DNA of 64,000 bases. It comes from Prostheceraeus crozeri (Eukaryota > Platyhelminthes > Polycladida > Euryleptidae). The notes below the pieces were generated by a model. The model was not told the DNA's origin, did not search any database, and saw only the letters and a program-made list of their open reading frames with translations. Below are positions 20,092-32,089 of this stretch, in pieces. Where the stretch lies: contig CAJQUW010001866.1 of assembly GCA_907163375.1 (NCBI GenBank), positions 186,001 through 250,000 on the forward strand, in the 5' to 3' direction. The stretch's first letter is position 1; every line of letters starts with the position of its first letter. Made by a program: the position numbers and the translations under genes.

Positions 20092-23010
20092 TTTCCATGA
20101 TGAAGATTTAAACAGTTAGATTCGATGACGAATAAGATTTACTAGTTTGCAAGTTAGACTAAGCGTTCTATTATTTGTAAATGAAAGATATAGTTTCAAC
20201 AGTGTGTACGTTAGAAATAAAGTTTTATCTGTTTGTAAAATGAGATTGTAGGATTTACTAGTTTGCAAGTTAGACTAAGCGTTCTACTATTTGTAAATGA
20301 AAGATATAGTTTCAATAGTTTACAGATTACAAAATAAAGTTTCAATAGTGTTTATGTTAAAAATAAAGTTTAAGCTGTTTGTATGTTAGAAATAGAATAA
20401 AGTTTCAACAGTTTGTCGATTAAAAATAAAGTTTCAACAGTGTGTACGTTAGAAATAAAGTTTTATCTGTTTGTAAATGAGATTGTAGGATTTACTAGTT
20501 TACAAGTTAAGAATAAAGTTCTATCTACTTGTATGTCAGAAATGAAATAAAGTTTCACCAGTTTAAAAGTTAAGAATAAAGTTTCAATAGTGTGTATGTT
20601 AAGAATAAAGTTCTGTCTGTTTATATGTTAGAAATGAAATGAAGTTTCGCCAGTTTACAAGTTAAGAATAAATTTTATCTGCTTGTATGTTAGAAATGAA
20701 ATAAAGTTTCAATAGTGTGTACGTTAGAAATAAAGTTTCAATAGTGTGTATGTTAAGAATAAAGTTTTATCTGTTTGTATGTTAGAAATAAAATGAAGTT
20801 TCGCCAGTTTACAAGTTAAGAATAAATTTTATCTGCTTGTATGTTAGAAATGAAATAAAGTTTCACCAGTTTACAAGTTAAAAATAAAGTTTCAATAGTT
20901 TGCAAGTTAAAACTAATGTTTCAATAGTGCGTATGTTAAGAATAAAGTTTTATCTGTTTGTATGTTAGAAATAAAATGAAGTTTCACCAGTTTACAAGTT
21001 AAGAATAAATTTTATCTGCTTGTATGTTAGAATTAAAACAAAGTTTCACCAGTTTACAAGTTAAAAAATAAAGTTTCAATAGTGTGTACGTTAGAAATAA
21101 AGTTTCAATAGCGTGTATGTTAAGAATAAAGTTTCAGATGAAAATAAAGTTTCAAAAGTGTATATGATGGAAATAAAGTTTAAGCGCTTTGTGCGTTAGA
21201 AATAAAGTTTCAGCCGTTTACAAGTTAAAAATAAAGTTTCAACAGTGTGTACGTTAAGAATAAAGTTCTATCTGTTTATATGTTAGAAACAAAATAAGAA
21301 TGAAGGTTCACCAGTTTACAAGTTAAGAATAAAGTTTTATCTGTTTGTATGTTAGAAATAAAACAAAGTTTCAACCGTTTACAAGTTAAAAATAAAGTTT
21401 CAGATGAAAATAAAGTTTCAATAGTGTGTATGATGGAAATAAAGTTTAAGCGCTTTGTGCGTTAGAAATAAAGTTTCAGCCGTTTACAAGTTAAAAATAA
21501 AGTTTCAACAGTGTCTACGTTAAGAATAAAGTTCTATCTGTTTATATGTTAGAAATAAAAACGAAGGTTCACCAGTTTACAAGTTAAGAATAAAGTTTTA
21601 TCTGCTTGCATGTCAGAAGTGAAATAAAGTTTCACCAGTTTAAAAGTTAAGAATAAAGTTTCAATAGTGTGTATGTTGAGAATAAAGTTCTATCTGTTTA
21701 TATGTTAGAAATAAAATGAAGTTTCACCAGTTTACAAGTTAAGAATAAATTTTATCTGCTTGTATGTTAGAAATAAAATAAAGTTTCACCAGTTTACAAG
21801 TTAAAAAATAAAGTTTCAATAGTGTGTACGTTAGAAATAAAGTTTCAATAGTGTGTATGTTAAGAATAAAGTTTTATCTGTTTGTATGTTAGAAATAAAA
21901 CAAAGTTTCAACCGTTAACAAGTTAAAAATAAAGTTTCAGATTAAAATAAAGTTTCAATAGTGTGTATGATGGAAATAAATTTTAAGCGCTTTGTGCGTT
22001 AGAAATAAAGTTTCAGCCGCCTACAAGTTAAAAATAAAGTTTCAATAGTCTGCATGTTAAGAATAAAGTTCTATCTGTTTATATGTTAGAAATAAAATGA
22101 AGGTTCACCAGTTTACAAGTTAAGAATAAATTTTATCTGCTTGTATGTTAGAATTAAAACAAAGTTTCACCAGTTTACAAGTTAAAAAATAAAGTTTCAA
22201 TAGTGTGTACGTTAGAAATAAAGTTTCAATAGCGTGTATGTTAAGAATAAAGTTTTATCTGTTCGTATGTTAGAAATAAAATGAAGGTTCATCAGTTTAC
22301 AAGTTAATAATAAAGTTTCACCAGTTTAAAAGTTAAGAATAAAGTTTCAATAGTGTGTATGTTAAGAATAAAGTTCTGTCTGTTTATATGTTAGAAATAA
22401 AATGAAGTTTCGCCAGTTTACAAGTTAAGAATAAATTTTATCTGCTTGTATGTTAGAAATGAAATAAAGTCTCACCAGTTTACAAGTTAAAAATAAAGTT
22501 TCAATAGTTTGCAAGTTAAAACTAATGTTTCAATAGTGCGTATGTTAAGAATAAAGTTTTATCTGTTTGTATGTTGGAAATAAAATGAAGCTTCGCCAGT
22601 TTACAAGTTAAGAATAAAGTTTTATCAGCTTGTATGTTAGAAATAAAATGAAGTTTCACCAGTTTACAAATTAAAAATAAAGTTTCAATGGTGTGTACAT
22701 TAGTAATAAAGTTTCAACCGTTTACAAGTTAAAAATAAAGTTTCAACAGTGTCTATGTTAGAAATAAAGTTTTATCTGTTTGTAAAATACGATCGTAGGA
22801 TTTACTAGTTTGCAAGTTAGACTCAGCATTCTACTAGTTGTAAATGAAAATATCGTTTCAACAGTTTACAGATTAAAATAAAGTTTCAATAGTGTGTATG
22901 ATGGAAATAAAGTTTAAGCGCTTTGTGCGTTAGAAATAAAGTTTCAACAGTTTACAAGTTGAAAAATAAAGTTTCAACAGTGTATACGTTAGAAATAAAT
23001 GAAAGTAAGA
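20092..23010 (+). repeat. AATAAA-rich satellite-like array, left arm
   Basis: Nearly 3 kb of imperfect repeats built from modules such as AATAAAGTTTCAATAGTGTG, TATGTTAAGAATAAAGTTTT and ATCTGTTTGTATGTTAGAAA. Nearly every module contains AATAAA on the strand read from the exonuclease gene toward the axis. No coding frame of note occurs. Confidence 0.92.
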
Positions 23011-23086
23011 ACTTCATCGTATGAGTATTCAAACCATGTTTTGTAAATCAAATGTGTATAGTCCTGACATGATAGAATCAAATGAA

Positions 23087-23108
23087 CTTGACAAACGCGT
23101 TTGTCAAG
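23087..23108. repeat. Axis of the palindrome: perfect 22-bp inverted repeat
   Basis: CTTGACAAAC-GCGTTTGTCAAG is self-complementary about 23,097/23,098. A few bases further out the symmetry has a small indel, then resumes through GATAGAATC and GTCCTGACATGATAG on both sides. Confidence 0.93.
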
Positions 23109-23111
23109 CTT

Positions 23112-23356
23112 GATTCTATCATGTCAGGACTATACACATTTGATTTACAAAACATGGTTTGAATACTCATACGATGAAGTTCTTACTTTCATTTATTTCT
23201 AACGTACACACTGTTGAAACTTTATTTTTCAACTTGTAAACTGGCGAAACTTTATTTTGTTTCTAACATATAAACAGCTAAAACTTTATTTCTAACGTAC
23301 ACACTGTTGAAACTTTATTTTTAACTTGTAAACGGCTGAAACTTTATTTCTAACAC
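23112..23356. repeat. 246-bp duplication beside the axis
   Basis: GATTCTATCATGTCAGGACT occurs at 23,112 and again at 23,357. The first copy and the repeats after it form an extra segment present only on the right of the axis; the left arm pairs best with the second copy. Confidence 0.8.
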
Positions 23357-23419
23357 GATTCTATCATGTCAGGACTACACACATTTGATTTACAAAACAT
23401 GCTTTGAATACTCATACGA

Positions 23420-26400
23420 TGAAGTTCTTACTTTCATTTATTTCTAACGTATACACTGTTGAAACTTTATTTTTCAACTTGTAAACTGTTGAAACTTTAT
23501 TTCTAACGCACAAAGCGCTTAAACTTTATTTCCATCATACACACTATTGAAACTTTATTTTAATCTGTAAACTGTTGAAACGATATTTTCATTTACAACT
23601 AGTAGAATGCTGAGTCTAACTTGCAAACTAGTAAATCCTACGATCGTATTTTACAAACAGATAAAACTTTATTTCTAACATAGACACTGTTGAAACTTTA
23701 TTTTTAACTTGTAAACGGTTGAAACTTTATTACTAATGTACACACTATTGAAACTTTATTTTTAATTTGTAAACTGGTGAAACTTCATTTTATTTCTAAC
23801 ATACAAGCTGATAAAACTTTATTCTTAACTTGTAAACTGGCGAAGCTTCATTTTATTTCCAACATACAAACAGATAAAACTTTATTCTTAACATACGCAC
23901 TATTGAAACATTAGTTTTAACTTGCAAACTATTGAAACTTTATTTTTAACTTGTAAACTGGTGAGACTTTATTTCATTTCTAACATACAAGCAGATAAAA
24001 TTTATTCTTAACTTGTAAACTGGCGAAACTTCATTTTATTTCTAACATATAAACAGACAGAACTTTATTCTTAACATACACACTATTGAAACTTTATTCT
24101 TAACTTTTAAACTGGTGAAACTTTATTATTAACTTGTAAACTGATGAACCTTCATTTTATTTCTAACATACGAACAGATAAAACTTTATTCTTAACATAC
24201 ACGCTATTGAAACTTTATTTCTAACGTACACACTATTGAAACTTTATTTTTTAACTTGTAAACTGGTGAAACTTTGTTTTAATTCTAACATACAAGCAGA
24301 TAAAATTTATTCTTAACTTGTAAACTGGTGAACCTTCATTTTATTTCTAACATATAAACAGATAGAACTTTATTCTTAACATGCAGACTATTGAAACTTT
24401 ATTTTTAACTTGTAGGCGGCTGAAACTTTATTTCTAACGCACAAAGCGCTTAAAATTTATTTCCATCATACACACTATTGAAACTTTATTTTAATCTGAA
24501 ACTTTATTTTTAACTTGTTAACGGTTGAAACTTTGTTTTATTTCTAACATACAAACAGATAAAACTTTATTCTTAACATACACACTATTGAAACTTTATT
24601 TCTAACGTACACACTATTGAAACTTTATTTTTTAACTTGTAAACTGGTGAAACTTTATTTTATTTCTAACATACAAGCAGATAAAATTTATTCTTAACTT
24701 GTAAACTGGTGAAACTTCATTTTATTTCTAACATATAAACAGATAGAACTTTATTCTCAACATACACACTATTGAAACTTTATTCTTAACTTTTAAACTG
24801 GTGAAACTTTATTTCACTTCTGACATGCAAGCAGATAAAACTTTATTCTTAACTTGTAAACTGGTGAACCTTCGTTTTTATTTCTAACATACAAACAGAT
24901 AGAACTTTATTCTTAACATATACACTATTGAAACTTTATTTCTAACGTACTCTTATTTCTAACATATAAACAGATAGAACTTTATTCTTAACGTAGACAC
25001 TGTTGAAACTTTATTTTTAACTTGTAAACGGCTGAAACTTTATTTCTAACGCACAAAGCGCTTAAACTTTATTTCCATCATACACACTATTGAAACTTTA
25101 TTTTCATCTGAAACTTTATTTTTAACTTGTAAACGGTTGAAACTTTGTTTTATTTCTAACATACAAACAGATAAAACTTTATTCTTAACTTGTAAACTGG
25201 TGAACCTTCATTCTTATTTTGTTTCTAACATATAAACAGATAGAACTTTATTCTTAACGTACACACTGTTGAAACTTTATTTTTAACTTGTAAACGGCTG
25301 AAACTTTATTTCTAACGCACAAAGCGCTTAAACTTTATTTCCATCATATACACTTTTGAAACTTTATTTTCATCTGAAACTTTATTCTTAACATACACGC
25401 TATTGAAACTTTATTTCTAACGTACACACTATTGAAACTTTATTTTTTAACTTGTAAACTGGTGAAACTTTGTTTTAATTCTAACATACAAGCAGATAAA
25501 ATTTATTCTTAACTTGTAAACTGGTGAAACTTCATTTTATTTCTAACATACAAACAGATAAAACTTTATTCTTAACATACGCACTATTGAAACATTAGTT
25601 TTAACTTGCAAACTATTGAAACTTTATTTTTAACTTGTAAACTGGTGAAACTTTATTTCATTTCTAACATACAAGCAGATAAAATTTATTCTTAACTTGT
25701 AAACTGGCGAAACTTCATTTTATTTCTAACATACAAACAGATAAAACTTTATTCTTAACATACACACTATTGAAACTTTATTTCTAACGTACACACTATT
25801 GAAACTTTATTTCATTTCTAACATACAAGCAGATAAAATTTATTCTTAACTTGTAAACTGGCGAAACTTCATTTCATTTCTAACATATAAACAGACAGAA
25901 CTTTATTCTTAACATACACACTATTGAAACTTTATTCTTAACTTTTAAACTGGTGAAACTTTATTTCATTTCTGACATACAAGTAGATAGAACTTTATTC
26001 TTAACTTGTAAACTAGTAAATCCTACAATCTCATTTACAAACAGATAAAACTTTATTTCTAACGTACACACTGTTGAAACTTTATTTTTAATCGACAAAC
26101 TGTTGAAACTTTATTCTATTTCTAACATACAAACAGCTTAAACTTTATTTTTAACATAAACACTATTGAAACTTTATTTTGTAATCTGTAAACTATTGAA
26201 ACTATATCTTTCATTTACAAATAGTAGAACGCTTAGTCTAACTTGCAAACTAGTAAATCCTACAATCTCATTTTACAAACAGATAAAACTTTATTTCTAA
26301 CGTACACACTGTTGAAACTATATCTTTCATTTACAAATAATAGAACGCTTAGTCTAACTTGCAAACTAGTAAATCTTATTCGTCATCGAATCTAACTGTT
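23420..26400 (-). repeat. AATAAA-rich array, right arm (mirror)
   Basis: Mirror image of the left array, so AATAAA now appears as TTTATT on the plus strand. It is about 75 bp longer than the left one, with local gains such as the segment near 24,950. Confidence 0.9.
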
Positions 26401-26537
26401 CAAATCTTCATCATGGAAATCAATGTTCCACAGTCGTTTGAGAAAGACATGATCGCCCTTTATCTAACCCATTCATTGCATGAAAACAATAACTCTTCTC
26501 ATAGTAACATTTATTGAATAACGGTAACAAGCATGCA

Positions 26538-27068
26538 TTATAAATCAATGGTTTGAAAGAGATAAAATAGACACAGCTGGTAACTATCATACAGCGAGCA
26601 ATGATAACCATACAGGACTTTGGCAGTGTTGAGGTAAGGAGGAAAGAAGCATTGGTTATGAACGTAGCTACTACAACGAACAGACAAAATAGGAACACAC
26701 AAATCCTTAAAACGTTTCGTGACTTCATGATAATGTTGATTCACTCTACTATCCCAAGGCGGGAGCAAAATATCATCAATGATTAGATTGGGAAATACTT
26801 TCCTCTCCTTACCAGGATTAATACAAAAGATGCGTATAACATTGAAAGCAGCTAACCATCGTTTAAAGTCAATAAGAAGAGCACTCTCACAAGAAAAGCC
26901 ATAGTCTTGCAAATATTTCAGATTAAGTCCATGAATGTGTTTTCTCGCCCATTGATCAACATTGGGATCGCAGTTGGCATGTTGATGATAGACACTAACA
27001 ATCTGATATGTCCAATTGTTCATAGCAATAGCACTGAGCTCCTGTACAGGTTCACCCTCACAATCCAT
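26538..27068 (-). CDS. DEDDh exonuclease-like protein, right-arm copy
   Basis: The 176-residue protein is identical to the left-arm copy at 19,443-19,973, with the same D-x-E start and H-x4-D end. Two identical convergent copies would double gene dosage and give complementary transcripts if transcription ran through the axis. Confidence 0.55.
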   Translation of the reverse strand: MDCEGEPVQELSAIAMNNWTYQIVSVYHQHANCDPNVDQWARKHIHGLNLKYLQDYGFSCESALLIDFKRWLAAFNVIRIFCINPGKERKVFPNLIIDDILLPPWDSRVNQHYHEVTKRFKDLCVPILSVRCSSYVHNQCFFPPYLNTAKVLYGYHCSLYDSYQLCLFYLFQTIDL

Positions 27069-27120
27069 AAAAATGATGATAGAAGCCTAAAACGGAAATT
27101 TACACATCTAAGGAAGCGTT

Positions 27121-27348
27121 CTATAACATATTACAAAATGAAGAATTACATCGATGCTTTTCACGACAAAATACACAAATGATATGATGGCAACGAAGAA
27201 GTAAAATGTATCTAATAAGACCACGTCTACGACACTCAAAGCACATAAGCGAATTGTCATAGGGTAGAGTTAGGAAAGGATTAGCAATTCTCTTTCCTTG
27301 ACTTGCGTTTGGAGGTAGCATTATTGTCCGACTTGCGCTTCGTACCAC
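27121..27348 (-). CDS. RING-like protein, right-arm copy
   Basis: Same zinc-finger part as 19,136-19,390. The extra G in the right arm changes the frame upstream of the internal ATG, so the copies differ only in a possible N-terminal extension. Confidence 0.5.
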   Translation of the reverse strand: MVRSASRTIMLPPNASQGKRIANPFLTLPYDNSLMCFECRRRGLIRYILLLRCHHIICVFCREKHRCNSSFCNML

Positions 27349-28091
27349 CCCCCGTTAAGGAAGTCAATAATGTCATCTACGTTGGGTGGCTTTGGAATAT
27401 ATAGGATGGATTCAGTGTATATCGAGAGAGACTATTTTGTTATCCTTGTGCTGACCATAATATAGCCCATTCACTTTGAAAATGATATCCCAAAGAGAGA
27501 ATGTGCGTCCATCACTTGTATGATTCAACGATGGAATGATTCTCACTGTGGAAGGCTTGATTCTCATTAGACAACAATTCTCATTGGAGAATAGAATACA
27601 TTTAGTAAAGCTGGCACGCTAACGAGTGTGACTGCAGAAACATTTCTTCAACGTTCGCTACGTTTCACAACAACCTGTCAAAGACTTCTTACAAAACTTA
27701 TTTCAACATTTGCATTTAAGCGAACATCTGCTTCACATATTCTACACGAACGGTTAACGCATGTAATATAAAACCCTAAATCCAACCGTACAGGAGCCTA
27801 GCCTTGGATTATGAACTTTACAATCCATGCGATTCAATGTCATGGAACTAGCTCTCATACACTCAACGTGTGTGACAACATCTGGTTTTATAAAACATTC
27901 AACGCTGACTATAAGACCTTGTGTGAAACAATCTACACAGCGCAGTAAAACTTTCTAGCGCTGTGATGGACACTGTTTTCATATAACATTCTAAACTCGC
28001 AGTCTTACTGCAGTAGAAAACTGCTTTTACTAAACCTGATGAAGCTAATCTAACAGTCATGAAGTTTGAATTTCTAATAGGGAAACATTTG

Positions 28092-28704
28092 GCAACTGTC
28101 TCCAATAAAACTTTCTAACGCTGTGAAAGTAAGTTACAAGACAATCTACACTGTGCAGTAAATAAAACCTTCTAAAACTTTCTAGTGCTGTGATGAGTTC
28201 GGTCAATCATATAACGTCAATGATCAAACTTTATTTTCACAAACGTGCGTCGCGGTAAATTATTTGACTACACTAACGCTTACATTTCATGACATGTGTG
28301 TTTCATAAAACGTCATGATCAAACTTTTCTAACTATACATCAACCTGTGTTGCAGTAAAACTTTTACAAACAATGATACACTTTCTAACGACACTCACGA
28401 ATACAACTTCGATGATCAGACTTTACTTTCTCAAACGGGTGTCACAGTAAAATTATTTGACTACACTAACTTTGCAAACCATGATGCACTTTCTGACTAG
28501 ACTTACAAATAAAACGTTAATGATCAAACTTTCTAACTATACATCAACCTGTGTTGCAATAAAACTTTTGTACAACATGATAAAGTTTCTGACTAGACTT
28601 ACGAATACAACGTTGATGATCAAACTTTTCTAACTATACATCAACCTGTGTTGCAGTAAAACTTTTACAAACCATGATACACTTTCTAACGACACTCACG
28701 AATA
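28092..28704. repeat. Degenerate tandem repeats, right arm
   Basis: Mirror of the repeats at 17,808-18,420. Confidence 0.75.
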
Positions 28705-28920
28705 GTGATGGAGACCGCCAGCACCAAATTCCTCCACCAATTATGGGAATGGTACACCCCTAACTCCCAGCCACGAACTATAGCGGAGTGGGAGTACATC
28801 GACAAAGTGAGGCTCGCGGTAGAAGAACGATTGAAGCAAGTGAACTGTTTTTGTGATCTATGTGAAGCCAGACTCTGGGATGATATTGACGATGAAGACC
28901 TTTTGAAATACATGCCATAA
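28705..28920 (+). pseudogene. C-terminal half of conserved small protein, right arm
   Basis: Mirror of 17,592-17,807. Similarity to the second element starts at about 28,707 (pairing with about 59,688) and continues outward, which fixes the inner edge of the shared right end. Confidence 0.65.
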
Positions 28921-29064
28921 TAAATTTTTATTTCATATTATCTTTGCTTTCATACTGACTTACTTGAATGGGGCTTCAGTGGATGATTTAACCATGTATA
29001 CTTTTTCATTTGGAAATAGTAGCACACTTAGTTTAACTTGCAATTCTTATAACATTTCATATGG

Positions 29065-29265
29065 ATGATAATGGTAGGTGAAATAGTGTTAGATAAAATT
29101 AAGATAGCTTACACTTCTGATACAGGGATAGCAATCGACTGCGATCCATGTGTAAAGAGCTTGTTAGACTACGGAAGAGAGAAGTGTGTTATGTTGCGTG
29201 TGGCGCGTGAGTGTCCTCCCATTTCATTCCATTCATCAATTCGTCTCATTGATAGAGACAGGTAG
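29065..29265 (+). CDS. Conserved hypothetical ORF, 66 residues, right arm
   Basis: Mirror of 17,247-17,447, identical protein. It ends AGACAG-GTAG, so splicing to a later exon is conceivable but no in-frame acceptor was found. Confidence 0.45.
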   Translation: MIMVGEIVLDKIKIAYTSDTGIAIDCDPCVKSLLDYGREKCVMLRVARECPPISFHSSIRLIDRDR

Positions 29266-29319
29266 AACTCATGGTTCTCATAACGTATGCAATGGTAAGT
29301 TTTAGGCAACCTTCGACAG

Positions 29320-29631
29320 TTGGCTAAATGTCGCCCTGGCGCGAATGCATACTACGTTGAGACAGAGGCAATCACTTGCAAACATGACGCAGAGAGGTTT
29401 AACAAGATTGACCATTGCCGAATGTCCCTTGCGGTATACATAGCTATGGGTTTCACCGCCGTCCTATACAGGAACGCCCGTCGAAAGGAAGTATTACACC
29501 GAACTTCATTTGCATTGTTACCTTCCCCTCTGTATCCATGCTTGAAAGCATGTCGTGGGCTTGGGACCACTTTAGCTACATTAGAAGGGGCCCTTAAGAG
29601 GACCTATGGTTCGTTCACGGGATTAGGTTAG
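29320..29631 (+). pseudogene. Conserved hypothetical ORF, right arm, stop near start
   Basis: Mirror of 16,881-17,225. At 29,296 the right arm has T where the left arm and the second element imply A, turning the fourth codon into TAA and creating GGTAAGT. Only an internal start remains. Confidence 0.45.
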
Positions 29632-29640
29632 TGGGTCGAC

Positions 29641-30857
29641 TCAAGAATTTTGTAAAAACTCTGAAAATAGAAAGGAAATTGAATTAGATTAGAATTAGAA
29701 AATATATTTTAAAGTAACTTACTCGGCTTCTTCTTTTTCACTTTTCTGACGATGAAGTCCTCCAATTGTCCGTCTATTTTCAAATTTAAATGGAGACACT
29801 TCACCCCCTCCCCCTCGTAGCACATTTGCGTTATATCAGGGTCATCTGTCATAGTGGGCACGTCGCAGATGTCGTTCTCGTAGAGGGGGAGGTGTACCTC
29901 ATAGCTCCTCTTCACTCCTCTCTTCAACAAACCACTCATTCTCTCACATTCACTCCCCAACTTCTCATTTATCGCCCTCACTTCATCCACATCCTTCGCA
30001 ATCACTCTCAATCTCTCACATTCAGCCTTCTGCTTCTTCAAAACACGCTTCAACTCATCACACTCAGACACCTTCGCCATCATCTCTTTCTTTTCCTCAG
30101 ACCAACGCTTCTCCGCCTCCATCATCATCACCATCTCCTCTTTCATCTGCTTTATCGCACTCACTTTCCCTTTCAACAACTCATTCTCCGCCAGCACTCT
30201 CTTATTCGTATTCTCCATCGCACTCATTCGATCCTTCATCTGATTGTATTCAAAGCAATCACTCGACCTCTGATCTTTCTGAGGCGATGAGGAGGCTTTT
30301 GGCTTTCCTAAGGTAACCTTGTCACCGAAAAGCCTCCTCATCGTCGCGTCCCGCTCTTCAACAATACTCTTCTTCTTCTGCATTACAACACCCCTCACCT
30401 CGCTCTCTTCCTCTTCACTACTCATCTCGCTCATAGCGAGATCGCGATCGAGGTCTGCATCAGTCACTACAGGCGCTACAGGTACTTTCTCAATCACCCT
30501 CACTACAGGCACTACAGGCGCTTTCTTAATTACCCTCTCTTCAGTCTCTTTCTCAACCGCAGCCTCAATTGTCTTCACCGCCTCATTCTCTTCATCCTCC
30601 AACAACAAACCCTCAAACCACGCCTTAAAATCGCTATCCGTAATCTTCCCCGACTCACACTCTTTATGCTTTTTATAAAAATCCTCCGCCGCCTCATCCT
30701 TCCCACACTCAACACGCTCAACTACGCACACTCTCTTCAACACACGCTTCTCATGTCCATCAAACGCCGCAACATGCTTTTTCAATTCAGTTCCGCGAGC
30801 AATTCTCCCACAGGAGCATTTCCCCACGAGGAATCGTACATTTTTCGAGGTAGTCAT
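29641..30857 (-). CDS. Zinc-binding coiled-coil protein, right-arm copy
   Basis: Mirror of the gene at 15,655-16,871 with the same encoded protein. The equivalent intron is 29,661-29,722. Transcription starts outside, near the terminal repeats, and runs inward. Confidence 0.8.
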
Positions 30858-31560
30858 AACGTGAAACTGCAAGAAAAACAAAGTCGCTTGTTAGCAAACG
30901 AAATGATATTGTCTTACATGTAGTCGTCGAGGATAGACAAGTTAAGCTGATGAATCCGTTACAGGCATTACTCAGAGGGGATCTTATCCCAACTCCAAGG
31001 CCTCGGCCCACAAATCCAACCTCCGACGGACAGAGCGTGCGTCATATCACTGTGTTGGTATTCGGACCCCGATTTTGACATGAAAATCGGTGGAGTTATT
31101 TACATCAGGAAACAAGTCTCGAGCTGAAGCTCGCCTCGTACAACATTATAAATGCCTTAGTTGAATTCAGCAGGGTCGAAAACCCCAGAAAACCTCCAAA
31201 ACTAGTGAATTTAAATTTTTCAACTTTTTAGTACTACTTATGAAATTTTATAAGTAGTCTATCACTTAGGGCAGGTCAATAGCGACCGAACCTTTTTTGA
31301 ATCAAGTCAAACGGACTTGTAGAAGCAAAGTTACGAGCCTTTAAAATTTTGGAGTCTTTTATGGCCTGGAGACGAAGGCCATCTCCTGGCTAACCTCTAA
31401 GTCTGACGCCTTAGCTGATATCAGCAATGAAATTTTCTAAGTCGGTTTCTTTCAGAAACTCGGGATTTGGAATGTCCGAAGCTATCATCGGAGCTCAGAG
31501 AGACGACCTACCTCTGACAATCGCTCTCGTCTTAATGACAAGTCTCTCTCGGTTCCCAGC

Positions 31561-31595
31561 TTATATAGTGTGTTGCGATCAGCTGATGACGTAAT
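31561..31595 (-). promoter_or_regulatory. Promoter: CRE-like site, E-box, TATA box, right arm
   Basis: Mirror of 14,917-14,951: TTATATA (31,561-31,567), CAGCTG (31,580-31,585), ATGACGTAAT (31,586-31,595). Confidence 0.7.
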
Positions 31596-32089
31596 ACCCA
31601 TCATCCAAACACTGAAAACCCGTCTATCATCGATTCTGGAGGTTCGATTGAGCTGGAAATACACCATATCCACGTAGAATTTGACGCTGAATCCAAATCT
31701 AGCCTCCGTTTTCCCATCCGATGCTTCGTTTTGGCTCCACAGTAGGCAGCCATCGCAAAAATTCTAACTCTGTCGTTTTTTCGAAAAATGTTGAAAATTT
31801 TTCTCTCCGATTGACATCAAAATCTCCGATTGACTTGAAACTCACCGTACAGATAGAGAATTTCACGCTGATTCCAAATCTGAAATCCGTTTTCCAATCC
31901 GATGCTTCGTTTTGAAGCTACAGCCCAAAACGTCCCAAATTCTAACTCTGTCGTTTTTCGCCAATGTCCCAAAATCTTAAATGGCGTCTCACATCTAAAC
32001 GAAGACAGATAGGAACAAGCCGTTTCTTTCAGTGAATTTGTCTCACTCTTAGCTTTCAAACGAGCTATGGCACGACTAAATCCGTCCAC

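Noticed and set aside
20092-26400. CRISPR-like array
   Set aside because: Repeats are imperfect, AT-rich and variable in spacing, there are no unique spacers, and the DNA is eukaryotic.
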